A stretch of 42,733 nucleotides of DNA from Actinomycetota bacterium (lineage in GTDB: Bacteria > Actinomycetota > Actinomycetes > Nanopelagicales > Nanopelagicaceae). The translations under genes were made by a program, and so were the position numbers. The notes below the pieces were generated by a model that saw only the letters and a list, made by a program, of their open reading frames with translations, was not told the origin of the DNA and searched no databases. Positions 29,364 to 39,407 of this stretch are shown here, piece after piece. The stretch's first letter is position 1; every line of letters begins with the position of its first letter. The DNA lies in the NCBI GenBank assembly GCA_010030895.1, contig RHBS01000004.1, positions 1-42,733 on the forward strand, given 5' to 3'.

Positions 29364-31577
29364 ATGTCTGTATTAACAGGGGATTTAAACCCAAATCAGC
29401 AAGCGGCAGTGAAAAGTGAAGGTTATCCACTGCTAGTTGTAGCTGGTGCTGGCTCTGGAAAAACTAGAGTTCTAACTAGAAGAATTGCATATTTATTAGC
29501 AGAAAGAAATGTTGCACCATTTGAAGTATTAGCGATTACATTCACTAATAAAGCTGCCGGGGAAATGAAGGAAAGAGTAGCCCAGCTAGTTGGTGAACGA
29601 GCAAAGGCAATATGGGTATCGACCTTTCACTCCGCATGTGTTCGAATATTAAGAAAAGAAGCTGCACTACTTGGCTACATAAATTCATTCACAATTTATG
29701 ATCAAAGTGATTCTCTCAGATTAATTACTTTAGTATTGAGGGATCTAAATTTTGATGAAAAGCGGTATGCACCAAGAGCAATCGCTTCATTGATCTCTCA
29801 ATCGAAAAACGAGTTAATGGGACCAGCAGATTATTTAAATCAAGCTAAAGATCAATTTCAGGAAATTGTGGCGCAAGTGTTTGAGGTATATCAAAAACGA
29901 CTCATGGCAGCTAATGCTATGGATTTCGATGATCTAATTGCTAAGACAGTAGAGGTATTGCAAAGATTCCCTGAGGCTAAAGCCAAGTACCGTTCAAGAT
30001 TTAGGCATATTTTGGTCGATGAGTATCAGGATACAAATCACGCCCAGTATGTACTAATAAAAGAGTTGGTTGGATCTGAGCGAGAGGGTTTTCCGCCTGC
30101 CGAACTTTGTGTGGTTGGTGATGCAGATCAATCAATTTATGCATTTAGGGGAGCAAATATAAGAAACATATTGCAATTTGAGGCAGATTATCCAAATGCC
30201 AAAACTATATTACTTGAGCAAAACTATCGATCAACTCAAAATATTTTAACTGCCGCAAATGCAGTAATTTCAAATAATGATGGTAGAAAAGAAAAAAATC
30301 TTTGGTCAGAGGCTGGAAGTGGCCCAATGATTACTGGGTACGTGGCTGAAAGCGAACATGATGAGGCTGATTTTGTGGTCAGGCAGATCGCAAGATTACG
30401 TGATCTTGAAAAATCTAATCCAGGTGATACAGCAATTTTTTATCGGACTAATGCTCAATCTCGAGTATTTGAAGAGGTATTCATGAGAATAGGAATCCCA
30501 TACAAGGTTGTGGGGGGTGTCAGATTTTATGAGCGCAAAGAGATTAAGGACCTTCTGGCCTATTTAAGAGTTGTTGTTAACCCAGAGGATGAAATTTCCA
30601 TGCGTAGGATTATAAATACTCCGAAGCGAGGCATTGGTGATCGGACACTTGATCAGTTAGATCTCTTCGCTAAGAATAACAATTTAACTTTTTGGCAGGC
30701 TTTATGTGAGGTTAATATAAATCAAGAGTTTGCAGCGAAGTCAGCTACTACCCTAATTGATTTTGTTAAGTTTATAAAATCAATGCAAACTCTGGTTGAA
30801 GCAAAGACCAGACCATCGGTTATTACGCAAGCTGTATTAGAAGAATCAGGGTTGTTAACTGAGTTGCAAGATAGCAAAGATCCACAAGATGAAGTCAGAG
30901 TAGAGAATCTAGAGGAATTAGTTGCTGTTGCAACTGAGTATGAAGAGAGTGAAGTTGATGAAGGTGAGGAGATTTCACTTACTGGATTTCTAGAAGATGT
31001 TTCATTGGTAGCAGATGCTGATCAGATTCCTGATGGTGAAGATCATGGTGGCGTTGTAACTATGATGACATTACATACTGCTAAAGGATTAGAGTTTCCG
31101 ACGGTATTTTTAACTGGAATGGAGGAGGGTATTTTTCCTCATTCTCGAACACTAGATGATCCCGAGGAGTTACAAGAAGAGCGCAGACTTGCATATGTTG
31201 GATTAACCAGGGCTAGAGAAAATTTATTTATAACTAGGGCAGAGTATAGATCTGCTTGGGGCTCACCAAACTATAACCCGGCATCTAGATTTATTAGTGA
31301 AATTCCAGAAAATGTAATTGAATGGAATCAAGCTCAGGAAAAAACTAGTAGTTCAAGGTCTGCAATTAAGCGAAATTTTGCTGCCCCAAAGCCGACTGGA
31401 AAAGTAAGTAACACTATGCAATTAGAAGTGGGTGAGCGGGTATCACATGACACTTTTGGATTAGGAACGGTAATTGAGGTTAATGGTGAAGGTGACAGAG
31501 CGGAGGCCACCATTGATTTTGGCTCATTTGGGCCTAAGCGACTTTTATTGCGTTATGCCCCAGTTGAGAAATTATAA
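29364..31577 (+). CDS. pcrA: UvrD/PcrA-type ATP-dependent DNA helicase
   Basis: LNPNQQAAVKSEGYPLLVVAGAGSGKTRVLTRRIAYL, DEYQDTNHAQY, TLHTAKGLEFPTVF. Start 29364 preferred over the track's 29286, which would overlap the divergent gene. Confidence 0.95.
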   Translation: MSVLTGDLNPNQQAAVKSEGYPLLVVAGAGSGKTRVLTRRIAYLLAERNVAPFEVLAITFTNKAAGEMKERVAQLVGERAKAIWVSTFHSACVRILRKEAALLGYINSFTIYDQSDSLRLITLVLRDLNFDEKRYAPRAIASLISQSKNELMGPADYLNQAKDQFQEIVAQVFEVYQKRLMAANAMDFDDLIAKTVEVLQRFPEAKAKYRSRFRHILVDEYQDTNHAQYVLIKELVGSEREGFPPAELCVVGDADQSIYAFRGANIRNILQFEADYPNAKTILLEQNYRSTQNILTAANAVISNNDGRKEKNLWSEAGSGPMITGYVAESEHDEADFVVRQIARLRDLEKSNPGDTAIFYRTNAQSRVFEEVFMRIGIPYKVVGGVRFYERKEIKDLLAYLRVVVNPEDEISMRRIINTPKRGIGDRTLDQLDLFAKNNNLTFWQALCEVNINQEFAAKSATTLIDFVKFIKSMQTLVEAKTRPSVITQAVLEESGLLTELQDSKDPQDEVRVENLEELVAVATEYEESEVDEGEEISLTGFLEDVSLVADADQIPDGEDHGGVVTMMTLHTAKGLEFPTVFLTGMEEGIFPHSRTLDDPEELQEERRLAYVGLTRARENLFITRAEYRSAWGSPNYNPASRFISEIPENVIEWNQAQEKTSSSRSAIKRNFAAPKPTGKVSNTMQLEVGERVSHDTFGLGTVIEVNGEGDRAEATIDFGSFGPKRLLLRYAPVEKL

Positions 31578-31637
31578 GTTTCTTAATTAGGTCATTACTA
31601 TTACCACCTTGCAGTAGAAAATTGATCGGGGAAAATA

Positions 31638-32798
31638 TTGGATCTTTTTGAGTACCAAGCACGAGATCTTTTTGAATCTCACCAAATCCCAGTATTAGCG
31701 GGTGCTGTGGCTAGCACTCCAGAAGAGGCCGAAGCAGCAGCAAAAAGAATCGGCGGAAAAGTCGTTGTAAAAGCACAAGTAAAAATTGGTGGGCGAGGAA
31801 AAGCAGGTGGCGTTAAATTGGCAGAAAACGCTATCGATGCAAAAGAAAAAGCTAATGCAATTTTAGGTATGGATATCAAAGGTCATATTGTAAAAAAAGT
31901 AATGATTGCTCAAGCAGCTCCAATTGATTTCGAATACTACTTGGCTATTCTTTTAGATAGGGCAAATCGTAACTTCTTAGTCATGGCATCGGTGGCTGGT
32001 GGAATGGAGATTGAAGAGGTTGCTCATAAAACTCCTGACAAACTGGCACGAGTTAGCATCGATCCCAATAACGGAATAGACAAAAAAAGAGCAATTGAGA
32101 TTGCCAAAGCTGGTCAATTCCCAAGTGAGGTGATCGATCAAGTTGCTGAGGTTCTGATAAAGCTTTGGGATGCCTTTGTGAAAGAAGATGCGACCTTAAT
32201 GGAGATTAATCCTCTGGTTAAAACCTCTGACGGAAAGATTATTGCCTTAGATGGAAAAGTAACCTTGGATGATAATTCAAACTTTAGGCACCCAGAACAT
32301 GAAAAATTAACTGATCAAACTTCTACAAATCCATTGGAGTTACTAGCAAAAGAGAAGGATTTAAATTACGTAAAACTTGATGGTCAAGTAGGGATTATCG
32401 GAAATGGTGCCGGATTGGTGATGAGCACATTGGATGTTGTCGCATATGCTGGTGAAAAATACGGAGTTAAGCCTGCAAATTTTCTTGATATTGGTGGGGG
32501 CGCATCTGCTGAGGTTATGGCCAATGGCTTATCCATCATATTAGGTGACACTGATGTAAAAAGCGTATTTGTTAATGTTTTTGGTGGCATCACTGCATGT
32601 GATGCAGTTGCAAATGGCATTGTTCAAGCATTACAAATATTGGGCTCAAAAGCCACTAAACCGATTGTAGTTCGCTTAGATGGAAACAATGTTGAATTAG
32701 GAAGAAAAATTTTAAATGATGCAAATCATCCATTGGTGCAGCAACTTGAAACCATGGATGGTGCTGCAGCTAAAGCGGCAGAGTTGGCGGCGAAATAG
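31638..32798 (+). CDS. sucC: Succinyl-CoA ligase (ADP-forming) subunit beta
   Basis: TTG start; [22 protein letters not shown]-grasp, [17 protein letters not shown]. Confidence 0.96.
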   Translation: MDLFEYQARDLFESHQIPVLAGAVASTPEEAEAAAKRIGGKVVVKAQVKIGGRGKAGGVKLAENAIDAKEKANAILGMDIKGHIVKKVMIAQAAPIDFEYYLAILLDRANRNFLVMASVAGGMEIEEVAHKTPDKLARVSIDPNNGIDKKRAIEIAKAGQFPSEVIDQVAEVLIKLWDAFVKEDATLMEINPLVKTSDGKIIALDGKVTLDDNSNFRHPEHEKLTDQTSTNPLELLAKEKDLNYVKLDGQVGIIGNGAGLVMSTLDVVAYAGEKYGVKPANFLDIGGGASAEVMANGLSIILGDTDVKSVFVNVFGGITACDAVANGIVQALQILGSKATKPIVVRLDGNNVELGRKILNDANHPLVQQLETMDGAAAKAAELAAK

Positions 32799-33679
32799 TG
32801 GCAATTTTTGTAAACGAAAATACTAAGGTAATTGTTCAAGGTATGACTGGTTCAGAGGGAACCAAGCACACCAAGCGAATGCTAAAAGCGGGCACAAAAA
32901 TTGTAGGTGGAGTTACTCCTGGTAAAGGTGGACAAACTTCTGATATGGATGGAGTTTTGATCCCAATTTTTAATTCGGTTAAAGAGGCAATTAATGCAAC
33001 AGGAGCAAATGCATCAGTAGTTTTCGTTCCACCCAAGTTTGCTAAGACTGCTGTATTGGATGCGATTGAAGCCGAAATACCTCTAGTGGTAGTTATTACT
33101 GAAGGTATACCAGTTCACGATGTAGCAGCTTTTTATGCTCAGGCAGTTACCTCGGGTAAAACTCAAATATTAGGGCCAAACTGTCCTGGCATCATAAGCC
33201 CCGGCAAAACAAATCTAGGGATTATTCCTTCTGATATAACGGGTTCAGGAAAGATTGGTTTAGTTTCAAAATCAGGAACGCTTACATACCAAATGATGTA
33301 TGAGTTAAGAGATTTTGGATTTACAACTGCAGTTGGGATTGGTGGCGATCCAATAATTGGTACAACACATATTGATTGTCTTCGTGCGTTTCAAGATGAT
33401 CCTGAAACAAAGGCGATAGTAATGATTGGTGAGATTGGTGGAGATGCAGAGGAAAGAGCGGCACAATTTATCAAGGAGTATGTAACTAAGCCTGTTGTTG
33501 GTTATGTAGCTGGATTTACTGCTCCCGAAGGAAAAACCATGGGTCATGCTGGTGCCATAGTCTCTGGATCATCAGGAACGGCGGCAGCGAAAAAAGAAGC
33601 ATTAGAGGCTGTCGGTGTTGCGGTTGGTAAAACCCCAAGTGAAACCGCTAACTTGATGCGCAAGATTTTGAATGGATAA
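32798..33679 (+). CDS. sucD: Succinyl-CoA ligase subunit alpha
   Basis: GTG start; [45 protein letters not shown]. Confidence 0.96.
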   Translation: MAIFVNENTKVIVQGMTGSEGTKHTKRMLKAGTKIVGGVTPGKGGQTSDMDGVLIPIFNSVKEAINATGANASVVFVPPKFAKTAVLDAIEAEIPLVVVITEGIPVHDVAAFYAQAVTSGKTQILGPNCPGIISPGKTNLGIIPSDITGSGKIGLVSKSGTLTYQMMYELRDFGFTTAVGIGGDPIIGTTHIDCLRAFQDDPETKAIVMIGEIGGDAEERAAQFIKEYVTKPVVGYVAGFTAPEGKTMGHAGAIVSGSSGTAAAKKEALEAVGVAVGKTPSETANLMRKILNG

Positions 33680-33697
33680 ATCGCAGATAGGAAAATA

Positions 33698-34777
33698 ATG
33701 GTTGCGCGTCGCCTTTATGTAACGTTGCAACAAGTAATTAGATCAGTACTAATTATTCTCTTTCCATTAGCTTTCATAACCTTGTTTGCTTGGGCTACTG
33801 CAGGTAGTACTTATGGCACTACCTCAGACCCAATGAGGGCTGCAGTTTGGCTCTGGCTGGGTGCGCACTTAACACCATTTAATATTGTAAGTAACCAATT
33901 AAATGGCTACCTTTCATATTTACCCATCGGGGCGGCCTTACTTCCTATCCTTGCTATTAGAAATGGTTTTGGTCGAGTGGCTCAGACCCTTGATAATAAG
34001 AAAATTGGCAGATCATATTTTATTCTGATCTATTTTACGTTCTATATATTTTTAGCAATTTTAGCCAGTAATGCTCAAGTACAAATTAATTGGCTTAGGG
34101 CACTTCCAACTGTCTTAATTTTACTTTTTGTTGCAACTGCACGGAATAAAATAACCAATCTGATTAAATTACCGTGGAGTATCTTTATATTTTTCCTAGG
34201 AATCAGTGGAATAATTTTTACATTATCTTTGATCTTAAATTTTTCTACTGCTAAAAATCTTACTATCATTATTCAACCTGGAATTTTAGGTGGAATTTTA
34301 TTAGTTATTTTACAGGTGCTTTATCTACCTAATTTATTTTTTGCAACCTTCAGTTATCTAATTGGATCTGGGTTTTCTCTTGGACAGAAAACTAATATCT
34401 CACCTATAATTTTTGAGTTACGAGAAATTCCTGCTATTCCAGCACTAGCTGCCTTACCAACTGGCAAATTGCCTTGGTTGATAATATTTACAATCGTTAT
34501 CTCACTTTATGGCTGGATTAATTTTAGCTTGATAAGTAAAGTCAAATTAGATCCGAAAAGTATCTGGCAATTAAAAATTCGATTTATTTTTATTTCAGTG
34601 GCCTTTGTTGCCTTGGCATCATTTATAAGTTCAGGATCACTTATTTCTGAAAATATGTCACCTGTTGGGGTTAATCCAATATTGATTTCCATAGTTGTTG
34701 CAGCACACTTACTTTTAGTTATGCTTTTCATGTATTTATACACACTTATATTTAAGAAAAAAGTAAGTCAGGGGTAG
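33698..34777 (+). CDS. DUF6350-like multi-TM membrane protein
   Basis: Hydrophobic ORF directly after sucD, the usual actinobacterial position of DUF6350 proteins; family assigned mainly from context. Confidence 0.6.
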   Translation: MVARRLYVTLQQVIRSVLIILFPLAFITLFAWATAGSTYGTTSDPMRAAVWLWLGAHLTPFNIVSNQLNGYLSYLPIGAALLPILAIRNGFGRVAQTLDNKKIGRSYFILIYFTFYIFLAILASNAQVQINWLRALPTVLILLFVATARNKITNLIKLPWSIFIFFLGISGIIFTLSLILNFSTAKNLTIIIQPGILGGILLVILQVLYLPNLFFATFSYLIGSGFSLGQKTNISPIIFELREIPAIPALAALPTGKLPWLIIFTIVISLYGWINFSLISKVKLDPKSIWQLKIRFIFISVAFVALASFISSGSLISENMSPVGVNPILISIVVAAHLLLVMLFMYLYTLIFKKKVSQG

Positions 34778-34780
34778 GCT
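34775..34780 (+). promoter_or_regulatory. Candidate -10 box (TAGGCT) for leaderless folD
   Basis: TAGGCT-taagtt-ATG, overlapping the upstream stop codon. Confidence 0.4.
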
Positions 34781-34786
34781 TAAGTT

Positions 34787-35617
34787 ATGAGTGCGATCAT
34801 TATCGATGGTAAAAAATCTGCTTCTAGAGTAAAAACTCAGATTGCTAATGAATTAAAACACTCGGGAAAACAGTTAGGACTAGGGACCATTTTAGTTGGA
34901 AATGACCCAGGTTCAGTCGCCTACGTAGAAGGAAAGCATCGAGATTGTGCGGAGGTTGGAATTGATTCAATTAAAATTAATTTAACATCGTCTGCATCCC
35001 AAAGTGAGATAATTGAAGCTGTAAATAGTTTGAATCAAAATAAGAAGTGCACCGGCTTTATCGTCCAGCTACCCTTACCAAAATCAGTTAATGTGCAAGC
35101 AGTACTAGAGCAAATAGATCCAAATAAGGATGCAGATGGTTTACATCCAACTAATTTAGGAAATCTAGTTTTAGGTAAAAATCCAGTAATACCTTGTACT
35201 CCAAGTGCGATACTCGCTCTTCTTAGAGAGTACAAGGTAAATTTAGATGGAGCAAAAGTTTTAATTATTGGTAGGGGAACTACGGTTGGTCGGCCGTTAT
35301 CAATCCTGCTCTCACAAAAAGCGGTGAATGCCACAGTTACATTGGCTCATACAGGAACTAAAGATTTATTAAATCTAATTTCTAGTGCTGACATAATTAT
35401 TGCCGCATTGGGAAGTGCTCATTTTTTAAAGCCAGAAATGGTTAAGTCTGGCACGATAGTAATTGATGTTGGAATTACAAGAACTGAAAACGGTTTGGTT
35501 GGAGATGTTGATCCAAGGGTTATAGATGTAGCTTCACTCTTTTCACCTATGCCAGGCGGAGTTGGTCCTATGACCCGTGCCATGCTTCTACGAAATTTAG
35601 TTGAATTGTCAAAGTAA
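34787..35617 (+). CDS. folD: Bifunctional methylenetetrahydrofolate dehydrogenase/cyclohydrolase
   Basis: GFIVQLPLPKSVN, DADGLHPTNLGNL, IIGRGTTVGRPLSILL, FSPMPGGVGPMTRAML. Confidence 0.96.
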   Translation: MSAIIIDGKKSASRVKTQIANELKHSGKQLGLGTILVGNDPGSVAYVEGKHRDCAEVGIDSIKINLTSSASQSEIIEAVNSLNQNKKCTGFIVQLPLPKSVNVQAVLEQIDPNKDADGLHPTNLGNLVLGKNPVIPCTPSAILALLREYKVNLDGAKVLIIGRGTTVGRPLSILLSQKAVNATVTLAHTGTKDLLNLISSADIIIAALGSAHFLKPEMVKSGTIVIDVGITRTENGLVGDVDPRVIDVASLFSPMPGGVGPMTRAMLLRNLVELSK

Positions 35618-35862
35618 TGAAAGATAGTTTTACATTGGACCAAATTAGAAGGTTCTCACTTATAGTTGTAATCGTAGGGTTAATAATAGGAATGACGGGT
35701 GCAGTTAGAACGGGATCAATTATCTTGTCTTTAGGGGCAAGTGCCTTTGTACTAGCTAGATATACTCAGCAAAAAGTTAAGCGAAATATTGAACTTTTGC
35801 TACCAATTATGATTTGTATCCTACTTTTTGTCTTGGCGCTTTCTTTACCTAACGCGAGGTAA
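35617..35862 (+). CDS. DUF3017-like small membrane protein
   Basis: 81 aa, TM-rich, between folD and mdh where DUF3017 proteins occur in Actinobacteria; ATG overlaps the folD stop. Confidence 0.65.
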   Translation: MKDSFTLDQIRRFSLIVVIVGLIIGMTGAVRTGSIILSLGASAFVLARYTQQKVKRNIELLLPIMICILLFVLALSLPNAR

Positions 35863-35923
35863 TTACTCGATTTAGCAGTAATGGCATTCATCAGTAATAT
35901 TGGGGCATACTTGAGGGGATTAA

Positions 35924-36880
35924 ATGAGTCGTTCTGGGAAAGTCACTGTTGTCGGAGCTGGATTCTATGGCTCAACTACTGCGCTAAGACTTGCAGAGTA
36001 TGATGTTTTTGAAACTGTGGTACTAACCGATATTGTTGAAGGCAAACCTGAGGGGTTAGCTTTAGATATTAATCAATCAAGGTCTATTGAAAAGTTTGAA
36101 AGCAAAGTAATTGGTGCAACAACTACAAGTGATGGTGCTGGATATGAAAAAACTGCCAACTCTGATGTAGTAGTGATTACCGCAGGATTGCCCCGTAAAC
36201 CTGGCATGAGTCGAATGGATCTAATCGGTGTCAATGCTGGAATAGTTCGAGGTGTTGCTGAAAATATTGCAAAGCACTCTCCTAATGCTGTAATTATCGT
36301 GGTTTCAAACCCATTAGATGAGATGACAGCACTTGCGCAAATAGCAACTAAGTTTCCTTATAACAGAGTAATGGGTCAGGCTGGAATGCTTGATACTGCA
36401 AGATTTACAAATTTTGTAGCCGAAAAATGCAAGGTTGAAGTATCAGCAGTTAAAACTTTAACTTTAGGATCTCATGGCGAGACTATGGTTCCCGTACCAA
36501 GTCAATGCACTGTTAATGGAAAATCTTTGTCAGAGGTGTTATCAGAGCAGGAAATTTCCGAGTTGGTTGAAAAGACACGAAATGGTGGGGCAGAGATTGT
36601 TGCATTGCTTAAGACTGGATCTGCTTATTACGCACCATCTGCTGCGGCAGCAAGAATGGCTAGAGCGGTAATTACAAACTCAAATGAGATTTTGCCAGTG
36701 TGCGCTTGGGTAAATGGCGAATATGGAATTTCTGGTGTTTATCTTGGAGTTGAAGCTCAAATTGGTAAGAATGGTGTTACTAAAGTTATTGAAACTAAAT
36801 TAACAGCAGATGAGCTTTCATCATTAAAAGCTGCTGCAGAAGCGGTTCGAAGTAAACAAGCTGATGTTAAAGATCTATAA
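35924..36880 (+). CDS. mdh: Malate dehydrogenase (LDH-like type)
   Basis: KVTVVGAGFYGSTTALRLAE, TAGLPRKPGMSRMDL, LGSHGETMVPVPS. Confidence 0.93.
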   Translation: MSRSGKVTVVGAGFYGSTTALRLAEYDVFETVVLTDIVEGKPEGLALDINQSRSIEKFESKVIGATTTSDGAGYEKTANSDVVVITAGLPRKPGMSRMDLIGVNAGIVRGVAENIAKHSPNAVIIVVSNPLDEMTALAQIATKFPYNRVMGQAGMLDTARFTNFVAEKCKVEVSAVKTLTLGSHGETMVPVPSQCTVNGKSLSEVLSEQEISELVEKTRNGGAEIVALLKTGSAYYAPSAAAARMARAVITNSNEILPVCAWVNGEYGISGVYLGVEAQIGKNGVTKVIETKLTADELSSLKAAAEAVRSKQADVKDL

Positions 36881-36894
36881 GAGCGGAGTAAAAA

Positions 36895-38109
36895 GTGAAC
36901 AAGATTAAGGTCGAAGGTACTGTCGTTGAGTTAGATGGCGATGAAATGACCAGAATTATTTGGCAATTCATTAAAGACTCATTGATCCTTCCATATCTTG
37001 ATGTGAATCTTGAGTACTACGACTTAGGAATTGAATATCGAGATAAAACTGATGATCAAGTCACAATAGATTCTGCTCATGCGATTCAAAAGCATGGTGT
37101 TGGCGTAAAGTGCGCAACTATCACACCTGATGAGGCTCGGGTTGAAGAGTTTAAGTTGAAGAAAATGTGGAAGTCACCAAATGGGACTATTAGAAATATT
37201 TTAGGTGGCGTAATATTTCGTGAACCAATCATCATAAAAAATGTACCCCGTTTAATACCGCATTGGACAAAGCCAATAGTTATTGGTCGTCATGCCTTCG
37301 GAGATCAGTATCGTGCTACAGATTTTAAGGTTCCAGGCCCTGGTAAATTAACAGTAACTTTTACTCCAACTGATGGTTCAAAGCCAATGGAATTCAATGT
37401 CTTCGATTTTCCATCCTCAGGTGTGGCCATGGCTATGTATAACTTGGATGATTCAATTAGAGATTTTGCCAGGGCATCATTTAATTATGGATTAGTAAGA
37501 AAGTATCCAGTATTTCTTTCAACTAAAAATACAATTCTTAAGGCTTATGACGGCCGATTTAAGGACATTTTTGCTGAGGTCTTTGAAAATGAGTTCAAAG
37601 CTGAATTTGATAAAAATAATTTAGAGTATGACCATAGATTAATTGATGACATGGTCGCAACCTCACTTCGTTGGGAGGGTGGATATATCTGGGCCTGTAA
37701 AAATTATGACGGTGATGTTCAATCTGACACCGTTGCACAAGGCTATGGCTCACTTGGATTGATGACCTCAGTATTAATGACACCGGATGGTAAGACGGTT
37801 GAAGCCGAGGCCGCTCATGGCACTGTTACTCGTCATTATCGAGATCATCAAGCAGGTAAAGCAACTTCAACAAATCCAATTGCTTCGATATTTGCCTGGA
37901 CCCAAGGATTGGCTCATCGTGCAAAGTTAGATAACACGCCAAAGGTTGCAGAATTTTCAAAGACTTTAGAAAAGGTATGTATTCAAACAGTTGAAAGCGG
38001 CAAGATGACTAAAGATTTAGCTCTTTTAATTAGTAAAGATGCACCATGGTTAAATACCCAAGAATTCTTAGCCGCAATCGATGAAAATCTAAAAAAAGCA
38101 ATGGCCTAA
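36895..38109 (+). CDS. icd: Isocitrate dehydrogenase (NADP+, dimeric/eukaryotic-like type)
   Basis: GTG start; [60 protein letters not shown]. Confidence 0.95.
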   Translation: MNKIKVEGTVVELDGDEMTRIIWQFIKDSLILPYLDVNLEYYDLGIEYRDKTDDQVTIDSAHAIQKHGVGVKCATITPDEARVEEFKLKKMWKSPNGTIRNILGGVIFREPIIIKNVPRLIPHWTKPIVIGRHAFGDQYRATDFKVPGPGKLTVTFTPTDGSKPMEFNVFDFPSSGVAMAMYNLDDSIRDFARASFNYGLVRKYPVFLSTKNTILKAYDGRFKDIFAEVFENEFKAEFDKNNLEYDHRLIDDMVATSLRWEGGYIWACKNYDGDVQSDTVAQGYGSLGLMTSVLMTPDGKTVEAEAAHGTVTRHYRDHQAGKATSTNPIASIFAWTQGLAHRAKLDNTPKVAEFSKTLEKVCIQTVESGKMTKDLALLISKDAPWLNTQEFLAAIDENLKKAMA

Positions 38110-38112
38110 AAT

Positions 38113-38149
38113 AAAAATAGCCCCACTCAAATAAAGTGGGGCTATTTTT
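38113..38149. terminator. Bidirectional intrinsic terminator between convergent icd and msiK
   Basis: AAAAATAGCCCCACT-caaataa-AGTGGGGCTATTTTT, perfect 15-bp stem with A- and T-runs. Confidence 0.95.
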
Positions 38150-38157
38150 ATTTGATT

Positions 38158-39237
38158 TTAATTTATTCTCTTACCATTAGCTGCATCAAACAAGTGAACC
38201 GCATCTGGATTAGCTCCAACTATTACTGTTTGACCAACCTTTGGTGGAGTCTTTGGATCCCATCGAATAATTACTTGACCTAATTCTTCACTAGTATTTG
38301 CAAACTTTAATGACTTATCTACGGGCTTTCCGTAAACAAATGCATCAGCACCTAATTCCTCTACAACTTCAACTGCAACCTCAAACCCAGTTGAGGCTGG
38401 AATAAAGCCCTCTGGCCTAATTCCAACAGTTACTGAGGATGCGGAGGTAGTTGTTGCTATTGCTAAATTTCCCAACATTGCTTTACCGCCAGCAACAGGA
38501 GCTGTAAGAAGATTCATTGCAGGTGAACCAATAAAACCAGCAACAAATACATTTTGTGGTTTATCGTAAAGATTTCGTGGCGTATCAACCTGTTGTAGTA
38601 GACCATCTTTTAGCACCGCTACTCGATCACCCATAGTCATAGCCTCAACTTGATCATGAGTTACATAAACCGTTGTAATACCTAATCTGCGTTGTAGGGC
38701 TGCAATTTGAGTACGAGTTGCAACTCTTAATTTTGCATCTAAGTTTGATAATGGTTCATCCATTAAGAAAACTTGCGGTTCGCGCACAATTGCTCGTCCC
38801 ATCGCTACACGTTGACGCTGTCCACCAGATAGAGCTTTTGGTTTGCGATCTAAGTAATCTTCTAAATCTAATAATTTTGCGGCCTCTAAAACTCGGCGAT
38901 CGCGTTCCTCCTTAGCAACACCTGCAATCTTTAGTGCAAATCCCATATTTTCAGCGACTGACATATGTGGGTAGAGAGCATATGATTGAAATACCATTGC
39001 AATATCTCGATCCTTGGGTGCAACATTTGTCACATCTTTATCACCGATGTGAATTGTTCCGGTATCAATTTCCTCAAGCCCGGCTAACATGCGAAGTGAG
39101 GTGGATTTACCACAACCGGATGGACCGACTAAAACTAAGAATTCGCCATCATTAACAGTAAGGTCTAATTTATCTACCGCTGGTTTTGTAGTTCCTGGAT
39201 ATATTCGAGATGCTTGTGAAAATACTACTGAGGCCAT
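38158..39237 (-). CDS. msiK: Carbohydrate ABC transporter ATP-binding protein (MsiK/UgpC/MalK family)
   Basis: Walker A GPSGCGKST, LSGGQRQRVAMGRAI, VFLMDEPLSNLDAKLR, C-terminal TOBE domain; no adjacent permease or binding protein. Confidence 0.92.
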   Translation of the reverse strand: MASVVFSQASRIYPGTTKPAVDKLDLTVNDGEFLVLVGPSGCGKSTSLRMLAGLEEIDTGTIHIGDKDVTNVAPKDRDIAMVFQSYALYPHMSVAENMGFALKIAGVAKEERDRRVLEAAKLLDLEDYLDRKPKALSGGQRQRVAMGRAIVREPQVFLMDEPLSNLDAKLRVATRTQIAALQRRLGITTVYVTHDQVEAMTMGDRVAVLKDGLLQQVDTPRNLYDKPQNVFVAGFIGSPAMNLLTAPVAGGKAMLGNLAIATTTSASSVTVGIRPEGFIPASTGFEVAVEVVEELGADAFVYGKPVDKSLKFANTSEELGQVIIRWDPKTPPKVGQTVIVGANPDAVHLFDAANGKRIN

Positions 39238-39312
39238 GATTTATTTCTCCCTCTTCCGGGTAGGTACGTACCCGACGATCCGTTGGATGAAGGTCTCACG
39301 TTTGTGAGAGTT
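39238..39312 (-). ncRNA. Structured msiK 5' leader, candidate msiK RNA motif
   Basis: Minus-strand hairpins TCTCAC-aaac-GTGAGA and CGGGTA-cgtacc-TACCCG flanking CCTTCATCCAACGGATCGT, directly upstream of an MsiK-type gene. The Rfam match was not computed. Confidence 0.6.
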
Positions 39313-39350
39313 GGCAAAGGCTACGACATAAAGGCAGTAAAGGGGAAGTG

Positions 39351-39379
39351 GGGCGTTAAAAGCGCCTGACTTAACGCCC
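39351..39379. promoter_or_regulatory. Inverted repeat in the msiK / CNNM divergent region, candidate operator
   Basis: Perfect GGGCGTTAA-N11-TTAACGCCC. Confidence 0.55.
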
Positions 39380-39395
39380 TAACCGCCGGCACAGT

Positions 39396-39401
39396 TATCA
39401 T
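39396..39401 (+). promoter_or_regulatory. Candidate -10 box (TATCAT) for leaderless CNNM gene
   Basis: TATCAT-taagta-ATG. Confidence 0.45.
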
Positions 39402-39407
39402 TAAGTA

